Source: Pseudomonadota bacterium (lineage in GTDB: Bacteria > Pseudomonadota > Alphaproteobacteria > Sphingomonadales > Sphingomonadaceae). From it: DNA of 6,032 nucleotides. A program made the position numbers and the translations under genes. The stretch lies in the NCBI GenBank assembly GCA_023423775.1, contig JAFAEZ010000141.1, positions 1 through 6,032 of the forward strand, written 5' to 3'. Numbering within the stretch: the first letter of the stretch is position 1; each line of letters opens with the position of its first letter. The notes under the pieces are model-generated. The model searched no databases. It worked only from the letters and a program-made list of their open reading frames with translations, and was not told where the DNA came from. Shown here one piece after another: positions 1 to 5,840 of this stretch.

Positions 1-483
1 GGTGGTGTGTGCGGGCCGGCGGCCCCCCCCCCCCCCCGCCAGCTCCTCACTCCCGGCGAGGTGATGCAGCTCCCGCCCGACGACGAGATCGTCATGGTCG
101 CGGGCGTCCATCCGATCCGCGCGAAGAAGGCGCGCTACTATCAGGATCGCCGCCTGTCCGAGCGGATCGCGTCGGCGCCCGCGCCGGAGGCGGCCAGGGT
201 GATGCCCGATGACTGGACCGGGCGGCAGGCATCCGCCGACCCGAAGCAGGTCGCGCGCATCGTCCGCGATGCCGAGGACGCCGCCAATGGCGGACTGCGC
301 CGCGAGCCCGAGCTGCCGGAGCATGTCGCTATCGCGCCAGAGACGACGGCCCCGCCGAGCCAGGAGTTTTCGATCGTCGATGACGAACAGGATGACGCGG
401 CCCGGCAAGCGGCCGTGCGCCGCCGGATGCAAGGGCTCGCGCGGCAGGCGTCGCTCGATCCGGGCGATGGCATCGACTTGTAG
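1..483 (+). CDS. traG: TraG/VirD4 type IV coupling protein, C-terminal end only (5' partial)
   Basis: This is the last part of the coupling ATPase that links the relaxase-DNA complex to the mating channel at the inner membrane. The frame is open from the window edge to TAG at 481-483, so the real start and the nucleotide-binding domain lie outside. The diagnostic block is LLTPGEVMQLPPDDEIVMVAG (about codons 15-35) followed by HPIRAKKARYYQDRRLSERI, a conserved C-terminal signature of Trb-system TraG proteins. After it comes a charged, Pro/Ala-rich tail ending in LDPGDGIDL, including an acidic stretch FSIVDDEQDD, typical of this subfamily. The first 14 or so codons, including four prolines read from a poly-C run, do not look like family sequence, and the frame before about base 38 is uncertain. 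The GTG at base 7 is in frame but should not be taken as a true start. The next gene follows after 9 bases. Confidence 0.9.
   Translation, partial: GGVCGPAAPPPPRQLLTPGEVMQLPPDDEIVMVAGVHPIRAKKARYYQDRRLSERIASAPAPEAARVMPDDWTGRQASADPKQVARIVRDAEDAANGGLRREPELPEHVAIAPETTAPPSQEFSIVDDEQDDAARQAAVRRRMQGLARQASLDPGDGIDL
23..37. repeat. 15-base poly-C homopolymer
   Basis: Fifteen consecutive C residues lie directly before the conserved part of TraG. Read in the TraG frame they give a run of prolines that is not expected there. The sequence before them is also low in complexity (GGT/GTG and GGCCGGCGG). It may be a sequencing or assembly artefact at a contig end. A real slippage-prone tract is possible but less likely. 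Confidence 0.9.
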
Positions 484-487
484 GAGG
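482..487 (+). promoter_or_regulatory. Strong Shine-Dalgarno AGGAGG for the ribbon-helix-helix gene
   Basis: AGGAGG begins inside the traG stop codon and ends 5 bases before the ATG at 493. It supports this ATG as the true start and suggests translation tied to that of traG, with its own strong initiation. No promoter is needed between the two genes. Confidence 0.8.
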
Positions 488-492
488 CCGTC

Positions 493-921
493 ATGCGAAC
501 CCGGCTCAACGTCTATTTCCCGCCCGCGCTCGCTAAGCAGGTCGATGAGCTGGCGATCCGCCGACGAATCTCGCGATCCGCGATCGTGGAGGCAGCGGTC
601 ACTTCTTACCTGTCCCCGGACGGCGCCGACCGGATGGAGGCGGCGTTCGCGCGCAGGCTTGATCGCCTGTCGCGACAGGTGCAACGGCTGGAGCGCAACA
701 CCGGCCTTTCCACCGAGGCGCTGTCCCTGTTCGTCCGGTTCTGGCTGGCGGTGACGCCGCCGCTGCCCGACGAAGATCAGGCGGCGGCGCAGGTCAAAGG
801 CCGCAAGCGCTACGAGGGCTTTATCGAAACGCTCGGCCGGCGCTTCGCCAGCGGCAAGACCTTGATGGACGAGATTCCCGAAGATGTCTGGCCGCGCTCG
901 ACATCGTCCGAGTCGGACTGA
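493..921 (+). CDS. CopG-family ribbon-helix-helix protein of the conjugation locus
   Basis: This is a 142-residue protein with an N-terminal ribbon-helix-helix domain. Residues 1-9 (MRTRLNVYF) form the predicted DNA-contacting beta strand. They are followed by helix A (about ALAKQVDELAIRR), a turn at ISRS and helix B (SAIVEAAVTSYL), up to about residue 40. The rest is a longer helical part with heptad-like Leu/Arg spacing (about 48-75) and a basic segment KGRKRYEGFIETLGRRFASGK near the C-terminus. Plain CopG repressors are about 45 residues, so this is an extended form. Genes of this type sit between traG and trbB in Tn4371-like ICEs and related plasmids and are usually annotated as CopG-family regulators. 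A role as repressor of the following trb operon, or as a relaxosome accessory factor, is inferred from position only. The ATG is set by a perfect AGGAGG 5 bases upstream; the stop is TGA at 919-921. Confidence 0.88.
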   Translation: MRTRLNVYFPPALAKQVDELAIRRRISRSAIVEAAVTSYLSPDGADRMEAAFARRLDRLSRQVQRLERNTGLSTEALSLFVRFWLAVTPPLPDEDQAAAQVKGRKRYEGFIETLGRRFASGKTLMDEIPEDVWPRSTSSESD

Positions 922-944
922 ATTGCACCGCCGATCATGATGTA

Positions 945-962
945 GCGGAAAGCCGCTTCCGC
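945..962. repeat. Perfect inverted repeat GCGGAA-6-TTCCGC, candidate operator
   Basis: Arms GCGGAA (945-950) and TTCCGC (957-962) are exact reverse complements separated by AGCCGC. An 8-base palindrome ATCATGAT lies just upstream at 934-941. The site begins 23 bases after the ribbon-helix-helix stop codon and about 130 bases before trbB. Ribbon-helix-helix dimers bind short inverted or direct repeats, so it is a reasonable operator candidate. A 6-base arm is short and could occur by chance in GC-rich DNA. Confidence 0.4.
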
Positions 963-1053
963 CCTCGGCACCGTATCTGCCGCCCCCTCTACTACGCCGA
1001 CAAGTAGCTGTTGCGGCCTGAGTATTCCTGCGTCTCTTGATGTGCCCCGACAG

Positions 1054-1073
1054 CCGGGCGGCGGTTCGCCCGG
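1054..1073 (+). promoter_or_regulatory. GC-rich hairpin upstream of trbB (attenuator, weak terminator or leader structure)
   Basis: CCGGGCG (1054-1060) and CGCCCGG (1067-1073) form a perfect 7-base stem with the loop GCGGTT. It is followed by TCCTTTG, not by a clear run of Ts, so it is a poor intrinsic terminator. It ends 8 bases before the proposed trbB Shine-Dalgarno sequence, where an RNA hairpin could affect transcription or ribosome access. Confidence 0.45.
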
Positions 1074-1081
1074 TCCTTTGC

Positions 1082-1086
1082 AGGGG
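1082..1086 (+). promoter_or_regulatory. Shine-Dalgarno-like AGGGG supporting the TTG start of trbB
   Basis: AGGGG ends 7 bases before TTG at 1094, which is good spacing. The later in-frame ATG at 1142 has no comparable site, being preceded by GTGGCGCGCGG. This site is the main reason for choosing the TTG start. Confidence 0.5.
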
Positions 1087-1093
1087 CCAGTCG

Positions 1094-2080
1094 TTGACCA
1101 TCCACCCGATCCGATCCGAGGCAAAATCACGTGGCGCGCGGATGCTGCGCACCGCGCTCGGGCCGTCGATCGCGGGCTGGCTCGACGACCCCGCCGTCAT
1201 CGAAGTCATGCTCAACCCGGACGGACGGCTGTGGCTGGACCGGCTCGGCGAGGGCGTCAGCGACACGGGCGAGTTGCTGAGCGCCGCCGACGGTGAGCGC
1301 ATCGTTCGCCTGGTCGCCCATCACGTCGGCGTCGAGGTTCACGGCCGTTCCCCGCGCGTCTCGGCCGAGCTGCCAGAAGGCGGTGAGCGGTTCGAGGGGT
1401 TGCTGCCGCCTGTCGTCGCCGCGCCAGCCTTCGCCATCCGAAAGCCCGCCGTCGCCGTGTTCACGCTCGACGACTATGCGCGCGTCGGCATCATGTCGAC
1501 GGCCGAGGCCGAGGCGTTGCGCCACGGCGTCGAGACCCGCGCCAACATCCTCGTCGCGGGCGGCACCGGCGCGGGCAAAACCACGCTGGTCAATGCTCTC
1601 TTGGCGGAAGTCGCCAAGACCACCGACCGCATCGTCCTGATCGAAGACACGCGCGAGCTGCAATGCGCCGCGCCGAACCTTGTCGCCATGCGGACCAAGA
1701 ACGGCGTGGTGTCGCTGTCCGAGCTGGTCCGCTCGTCGCTGCGCCTGCGCCCCGACCGCATCCCCATCGGCGAGGTGCGCGGCGCCGAGGCGCTCGACCT
1801 CATCAAAGCCTGGGGCACCGGCCACCCCGGCGGGGTCGGCACGATCCACGCCGGCACCGCGCTCGGCGCGCTGCGCCGCATGGAACAGCTCATCCAAGAG
1901 GCCGTCGTGACGGTCCCCCGCGCGCTGATCGCCGAGACGATCGACCTGATCGCCGTGCTGGTCCGCGACGCGCACGGCCGCCGGCTGACCGAGCTGGCCC
2001 GCGTCGAAGGGATCGACCCCGCGACCGGCGACTACCGCCTCGCACCTTTCACCACCCCCAAGCCCGGAGACCTGCAATGA
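1094..2080 (+). CDS. trbB: TrbB, VirB11-type secretion ATPase
   Basis: TrbB is the cytoplasmic hexameric ATPase that powers pilus assembly and substrate transfer at the inner face of the Trb channel. With the chosen TTG start it has 328 residues, usual for the family. The N-terminal domain carries GARMLRTALGP and VIEVMLNPDGRLWLDRL. The Walker A motif GGTGAGKTT is at residues 156-164. Next come LIEDTREL (the Asp box), RIPIGEVRGAEALDL (Walker B-like region, GEVRG 226-230) and GHPGGVGTIHAG (His box, about 243-254). All key motifs are intact. The frame is open further up to TTG at 1037 and ATG at 1040, but that extension runs through the 1054-1073 hairpin and is not family-like. ATG at 1142 would remove the residues leading into the conserved GARMLRTALG block. 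The TTG at 1094, giving a protein beginning MTIHPIRSEAKSRGARML, fits best. The stop overlaps the trbC start (ATGA, 2077-2080). Confidence 0.93.
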   Translation: MTIHPIRSEAKSRGARMLRTALGPSIAGWLDDPAVIEVMLNPDGRLWLDRLGEGVSDTGELLSAADGERIVRLVAHHVGVEVHGRSPRVSAELPEGGERFEGLLPPVVAAPAFAIRKPAVAVFTLDDYARVGIMSTAEAEALRHGVETRANILVAGGTGAGKTTLVNALLAEVAKTTDRIVLIEDTRELQCAAPNLVAMRTKNGVVSLSELVRSSLRLRPDRIPIGEVRGAEALDLIKAWGTGHPGGVGTIHAGTALGALRRMEQLIQEAVVTVPRALIAETIDLIAVLVRDAHGRRLTELARVEGIDPATGDYRLAPFTTPKPGDLQ

Positions 2081-2412
2081 TCCATGCCCTTCGGCATGGC
2101 GCACGCCGCGCCATGCTCACCGCTACCGCCAGCGTGATCGCGCTGACGTTCGCCGTTCCGGCCCATGCCAGCGGCTCGTCGATGCCGTGGGAAGCGCCGC
2201 TCCAGTCGATCCTCGAAAGCATCGAGGGGCCGGTGGCGAAGATCATCGCCGTCATCATCATCATCGTGACCGGGCTGACGCTCGCGTTTGGCGACACGTC
2301 GGGCGGCTCGCGCCGGCTGATCCAGATCGTATTCGGCCTGTCGATCGCGTTCGCCGCGTCGAGCTTCTTCCTGTCGTTCTTCTCGTTCGGCGGCGGAGCG
2401 CTGATCGCATGA
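2077..2412 (+). CDS. trbC: TrbC, VirB2-like conjugative pilin precursor
   Basis: This is the major pilin subunit of the mating pilus, made as a 111-residue precursor. The N-terminus (about 1-31) is a signal peptide: basic residues R6, R10 and R11, a hydrophobic core and the cleavage site AHA|SG after residue 31. The mature part has two hydrophobic segments, about 55-71 (rich in Ile, with I61-I63 in a run) and about 81-102, joined by a polar loop GDTSGGSRR. That is the usual VirB2/TrbC topology. The C-terminus is FGGGALIA. In RP4, TrbC is trimmed at a C-terminal AEIA and joined head to tail between Ser and Gly. Here S32 and G107 before ALIA would allow the same chemistry; this is inference. 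The ATG overlaps the trbB stop (ATGA), and GGAGA at 2066-2070 lies 6 bases upstream. The trbC stop overlaps the trbD start in the same way. Confidence 0.92.
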   Translation: MIHALRHGARRAMLTATASVIALTFAVPAHASGSSMPWEAPLQSILESIEGPVAKIIAVIIIIVTGLTLAFGDTSGGSRRLIQIVFGLSIAFAASSFFLSFFSFGGGALIA

Positions 2413-2690
2413 ACGGTGCGGCCGATCATGGCGAACCGATCGCGGGCTACTTCGCCCCGGTCCACCGGGCGCTGACCGAGCAGATATTGCTCGGCGGCGC
2501 CCCGCGCTCGCTCGCCATCGTCAACGGGACGCTGGCGGGCGCGATCGGCCTCGGCCTGCGCCTGTGGATCGCCGGTCTGGTCATCTGGGCTGTCGGCCAC
2601 GGGCTGTCCGTCTGGGCCGCCCGCCGCGACCCGCAATTCGTGGACGTGGCCCGGCGTCACCTCCGCTACCCGACATGGATGCGGCCATGA
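2409..2690 (+). CDS. trbD: TrbD, VirB3-like inner-membrane protein
   Basis: TrbD is a 93-residue membrane protein of the VirB3 family, which works with the VirB4-like ATPase (TrbE here) in assembling the channel and pilus. The sequence begins with a short polar stretch and a conserved-looking block FAPVHRALTEQILLGGAPRS (residues 15-34). A hydrophobic hairpin follows, about residues 35-50 and 53-70, with R51 between the two halves. The C-terminal tail is basic (RRDPQFVDVARRHLRYPTWMRP). VirB3 proteins typically have this short N-terminus plus hydrophobic hairpin, and the length is normal. The ATG overlaps the trbC stop (ATGA at 2409-2412), with GGAG at 2395-2398 ten bases before it. Its stop overlaps the trbE start. 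Confidence 0.9.
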   Translation: MNGAADHGEPIAGYFAPVHRALTEQILLGGAPRSLAIVNGTLAGAIGLGLRLWIAGLVIWAVGHGLSVWAARRDPQFVDVARRHLRYPTWMRP

Positions 2691-5080
2691 TGAGCTTGCG
2701 CGAATATCGCAGCAAAGCTGCGAACCTGCCCGACTTCCTGCCTTGGGCGGCGCTGGTCGGTGCGGGGGTCGTGTTAAACAAGGACGGCAGTTTCCAGCGC
2801 ACCGCGCGCTTCCGCGGCCCCGACCTTGACAGCGCGACGCCCGCCGAGCTGGTCGCCACGACCGCACGGCTGAACAATTCGCTGCGCCGGCTCGGCTCCG
2901 GCTGGGCAATCTTCGTCGAGGCGCAGCGCACGCCCGCGCTCGACTATCCGCAGTCCGACTTTCCCGATCCCGTGTCGTCGCTGGTCGAGTTCGAGCGCCG
3001 CGAGCAGTTCCGCGAGGAAGGCGCGCATTTCGAGAGCCGCTATTTCCTCACCCTGCTGTGGATGCCGCCGGCCGAAGAAGCCGCCCGCGCCGAAGGTTGG
3101 CTTTACGAGGGCCGGTCCACCAGCGGCGTCGATCCGTGGGAACTGCTCAAGGGCTTCACCGACCGCAGCGACCGGGTGCTCAACCTGGTCGAAGGTTTCG
3201 TGCCCGAGGTCCGCTGGCTCGATGACGCCGAGACGCTGACCGGCGGGCTCGAACCGAAGCTCGGCGACCAACATCTTCGCACGCTCACTATCATCGGCTT
3301 CCCGAGCGTGACCTTCCCCGGTGTGCTCGACGAGCTAAACCGGCTCGCCTTCGAGTATCGCTGGGCGACCCGCGCGATCATGCTCGATAAGACAGACGCG
3401 ACCAAGCTGCTGAGCCGCATCCGACGCCAGTGGTTCGCCAAGCGCAAGAGCGTCATGGCGATCTTGAAAGAGGTGATGACCAACGAGGCGTCGGTCCTGA
3501 TGGACAGCGACGCATCTAACAAGGCCGCCGACGCCGACACCGCCCTGCAGGAGCTGGGCGCCGACTATGCCGGCATGGCCTATGTCACCGCGACGGTGAC
3601 GGTGTGGGACCGCGATCCAGCCATTGCGGCGGAAAAGCTGCGGCTGGTCGAGAAGGTCATCCAGGGCCGCGACTTTACCGTCATCCCCGAAGGCATGAAC
3701 GCGATCGAGGCATGGCTGGGGAGCCTCCCCGGACACACCTATGCCAACGTCCGCCAGCCCCCGATTTCCACTATCAATCTCGCCCACCTGATCCCCCTGT
3801 CAGCAGTATGGGCGGGGCCGGAACGGGACGAGCATTTCGGTGCTCCCCCCTTGCTCTACGGCAAGACCGAAGGCTCGACCCCGTTCCGGTTTTCCCTTCA
3901 CGTCGGCGATGTCGGCCACACGCTGATCGTCGGGCCGACCGGCGCCGGCAAGTCGGTGCTGCTCGCCCTCATGGCGATGCAATTCCGTCGCTACGAGAAC
4001 GGCCAGGTCTTCGCCTTCGACTTCGGCGGCAGCATTCGCGCCGCCGCGATCGGCATGGGCGGCGACTGGCAGGACTTGGGCGGGATGCTTGCCGACGAGA
4101 CCGGCGACGGCGTGCAGCTCCAGCCGCTCGCCCGGATCGACGATCCGGCCGAGCGCGCCTGGGCGGCGGAATGGCTGGCGGCGATCCTCGCGTCCGAAGG
4201 CGTCGCGGTCGATCCGCAGGCCAAGGAGCATCTGTGGTCGGCGCTCGGCTCGCTTGCCAGCGCACCCGTGCCGGAGCGCACACTGACCGGGCTCGCCGTG
4301 CTGTTGCAGAGCCAGCAGCTCAAGCAGGCGCTCGCCTCCTATTGCCTTGGCGGCCCGTGGGGCCGGCTGCTCGACGCCGAAGCCGAGCGTCTCGGCGAAG
4401 CGTCGGTGCAGGCGTTCGAGACTGAGGGCTTGGTCGGCGCCGGATCAGCCGCCGCGGTGCTGTCATATCTGTTCCATCGGATCGAAGGCCGGCTGGACGG
4501 CTCGCCCACGCTCATCATCATCGACGAGGGCTGGCTGGTTCTCGACAGCCCCGACTTTGCCGCGCAGCTCCGCGAATGGCTCAAGACGCTGCGCAAGAAG
4601 AACGCCAGCGTGGTGTTCGCCACGCAGAGCCTCGCCGACATCGAAACCTCGAACATCGCGCCGGCCATCATCGAGAGCTGTCCGACGCGCATCTTCCTGC
4701 CCAACGAGCGCGCGGCCGAACCGCAGATTGCCGCCATCTACGAGCGCTTCGGCCTCAACGCCCGCCAGATCGAAATCCTCAGCCGGGCCACGCCCAAGCG
4801 CGACTATTACTGCCAGTCGCGGCGCGGCAACCGGCTGTTCGAGCTGGGGCTGGGCGAGGTCGCGCTGGCCTTCGCCGCCGCGTCTTCCAAGACCGATCAG
4901 CTCCGCATCGCCGAGCTGGTCGAGACCCACGGCCGCGAGCGCTTCGCCGCCGAATGGTTGCGCCATCGCGGCCTGGCCTGGGCTGTCGATCTTCTTCCCG
5001 AACCTCAACCCGATCCGCTGGCCGGTCGACGGGAAGATGCCGGCCAGCTCCCCCCTGCCTTGAAGGACATGACCCCATGA
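2687..5080 (+). CDS. trbE: TrbE, VirB4-type conjugative transfer ATPase
   Basis: TrbE is the largest Trb ATPase, attached to the inner membrane, needed for pilus assembly and DNA transfer. It has 797 residues, about the normal length. The N-terminal block EYRSKAANLPDFLPWAALV followed by NKDGSFQRTARFRGPDLD is characteristic. The CagE/TrbE/VirB domain spans roughly residues 180-390. The Walker A motif GPTGAGKS is at 416-423 and Walker B LIIIDEGW at 609-616. A later conserved motif VVFATQSLADIE begins near 642, followed by ESCPTRIFLPNERA, typical of VirB4 proteins. No frame breaks are seen. I chose ATG at 2687 (MMSLREYR) because it forms an ATGA overlap with the trbD stop; ATG at 2690 would only drop one Met. 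The upstream Shine-Dalgarno is weak, so translation probably relies on coupling to trbD. The open frame reaches back to 2564, but that part overlaps trbD in another frame. Confidence 0.96.
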   Translation: MMSLREYRSKAANLPDFLPWAALVGAGVVLNKDGSFQRTARFRGPDLDSATPAELVATTARLNNSLRRLGSGWAIFVEAQRTPALDYPQSDFPDPVSSLVEFERREQFREEGAHFESRYFLTLLWMPPAEEAARAEGWLYEGRSTSGVDPWELLKGFTDRSDRVLNLVEGFVPEVRWLDDAETLTGGLEPKLGDQHLRTLTIIGFPSVTFPGVLDELNRLAFEYRWATRAIMLDKTDATKLLSRIRRQWFAKRKSVMAILKEVMTNEASVLMDSDASNKAADADTALQELGADYAGMAYVTATVTVWDRDPAIAAEKLRLVEKVIQGRDFTVIPEGMNAIEAWLGSLPGHTYANVRQPPISTINLAHLIPLSAVWAGPERDEHFGAPPLLYGKTEGSTPFRFSLHVGDVGHTLIVGPTGAGKSVLLALMAMQFRRYENGQVFAFDFGGSIRAAAIGMGGDWQDLGGMLADETGDGVQLQPLARIDDPAERAWAAEWLAAILASEGVAVDPQAKEHLWSALGSLASAPVPERTLTGLAVLLQSQQLKQALASYCLGGPWGRLLDAEAERLGEASVQAFETEGLVGAGSAAAVLSYLFHRIEGRLDGSPTLIIIDEGWLVLDSPDFAAQLREWLKTLRKKNASVVFATQSLADIETSNIAPAIIESCPTRIFLPNERAAEPQIAAIYERFGLNARQIEILSRATPKRDYYCQSRRGNRLFELGLGEVALAFAAASSKTDQLRIAELVETHGRERFAAEWLRHRGLAWAVDLLPEPQPDPLAGRREDAGQLPPALKDMTP

Positions 5081-5835
5081 AACCCAATATTCTGCGCCGC
5101 GCCATGCTGGTCGGCGCCATCGCCACGTCGAGCATGATCGGCATCACCGTCGCCACTTCGGCGCACGCTCAGTTCGGCGGGATCGTCTATGACCCGACCA
5201 ACTATGCGCAGAACGTGCTGACGGCCGCGCGGTCGCTCCAACAGGTCATCAATCAGATTCAGCAGATCCAGCAGCAGGCGACCAGCCTGATAAACGAGGC
5301 GCGCAACCTGGCATCGCTGCCGTTCAGCTCGCTTCAGCAGTTGCAGCAGCAGGTGCAGCGCACCCAGCAGCTTCTCGGCGAGGCGCAGCGTATCGCCTAC
5401 GACGTGCAGAACGTCCAGCAGGTGTTCAACGGCCGCTACAAGGGCGCGGCGCTGACCGGCACGCACGCGGAGATGGTCGCCAACGCCAATGCGCGCTGGG
5501 AGGATAGCGTCGGCGCGTTCGAGGACGCGCTGCGCGTTCAGGCCGGCGTCGTCGGCAATATCGACGGCACGCGCACGACGATGGACGGGCTGGTCACGTC
5601 CAGCCAGTCGGCCACCGGCGCGCTCCAGGCCGCGCAGGCGGGCAACCAGCTTCTCGCGCTGCAATCGCAGCAGCTCGCGGACCTGACGGCGCTGCTCGCC
5701 GCGCAGGGCCGGGCGCAGGCGTTGGACTCCGCCCGCAATGCCGCTGTCGAAGCCGAAAGCCGCGAACGGCTCCGCCGCTTCCTGACGCGCTCCACCGGCT
5801 ATCAGCCGGGCAACGCCCGCATGTTCCACGACTGA
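5077..5835 (+). CDS. trbJ: TrbJ, VirB5-like exported mating-pair protein
   Basis: TrbJ is a 252-residue secreted protein of the VirB5/TrbJ family, thought to be a minor component of the pilus, perhaps at the tip. The N-terminus has a signal peptide: K2, R7 and R8, a hydrophobic core at about 9-28, and the cleavage site AHA|QF after residue 31. The mature protein starts QFGGIVYDPTNYAQNVLTAARSL, a strong family signature. It continues as a long Gln-rich helical region, about residues 48-110, with repeated QQ/IQQ patterns consistent with coiled coil. Further helices are likely at about 180-235, also Gln- and Ala-rich. The ATG overlaps the trbE stop (ATGA, 5077-5080), and AAGGA at 5063-5067 is 9 bases upstream. 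A longer frame goes back to 4576, but that part lies inside trbE. The trbK gene starts 5 bases after the TGA. Confidence 0.94.
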   Translation: MKPNILRRAMLVGAIATSSMIGITVATSAHAQFGGIVYDPTNYAQNVLTAARSLQQVINQIQQIQQQATSLINEARNLASLPFSSLQQLQQQVQRTQQLLGEAQRIAYDVQNVQQVFNGRYKGAALTGTHAEMVANANARWEDSVGAFEDALRVQAGVVGNIDGTRTTMDGLVTSSQSATGALQAAQAGNQLLALQSQQLADLTALLAAQGRAQALDSARNAAVEAESRERLRRFLTRSTGYQPGNARMFHD

Positions 5836-5840
5836 CGCCC

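Larger units (their letters stand above)
922..1093. promoter_or_regulatory. Intergenic region before the trb operon; probable promoter/operator zone
   Basis: This is the only sizeable gap in the window (172 bases). It holds a palindrome ATCATGAT (934-941), an inverted repeat (945-962), a weak 5-base inverted pair CTACT/AGTAG (989-993 and 1003-1007) and a GC-rich hairpin (1054-1073). I could not identify a convincing -35/-10 pair. The operon downstream has no other room for a promoter, so one is likely here unless the operon is transcribed only by read-through from traG. The assignment rests on position and repeats, not on a recognised promoter. Confidence 0.45.

Noticed and set aside
209..754. 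A + strand frame bridging traG and the ribbon-helix-helix gene
   Set aside because: It is Arg/Ser-rich with no domain, and both overlapped frames are recognisable proteins with proper junction signals.
922..1036. Possible small gene or degraded coding remnant between the ribbon-helix-helix gene and trbB
   Set aside because: I found no start with a Shine-Dalgarno and no protein-like translation. The stretch looks regulatory.
1663..2076. Upstream extension of the trbC frame into trbB
   Set aside because: The extension is Arg-rich shadow sequence. The ATG at 2077 gives a proper signal peptide, a Shine-Dalgarno and an ATGA overlap.
1127..2104. A 325-residue open frame on the minus strand opposite trbB
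   Set aside because: It lies fully antisense to a clear TrbB with all ATPase motifs. Long antisense frames are common in GC-rich genes, and its translation has no recognisable motif and a skewed Asp/Arg/Gly composition.
3604..4425. A 273-residue + strand frame within trbE
   Set aside because: It is out of frame with TrbE, which has complete Walker motifs across the same bases. The Arg-rich translation is typical of a GC-rich shadow.
4576..5076. Upstream extension of the trbJ frame into trbE
   Set aside because: The region codes for conserved TrbE sequence in another frame. The signal peptide of TrbJ begins at the 5077 ATG.
5230..5410. CAG/CAGCAG-rich stretch suggesting a tandem repeat
   Set aside because: It is not a regular repeat. 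It is codon use in the Gln-rich helical region that is normal for TrbJ proteins.
5005..5829. A 274-residue open frame on the minus strand opposite trbJ
   Set aside because: It is a shadow of trbJ. The Leu/Arg-rich composition simply reflects the CAG-rich codons of trbJ read in reverse.
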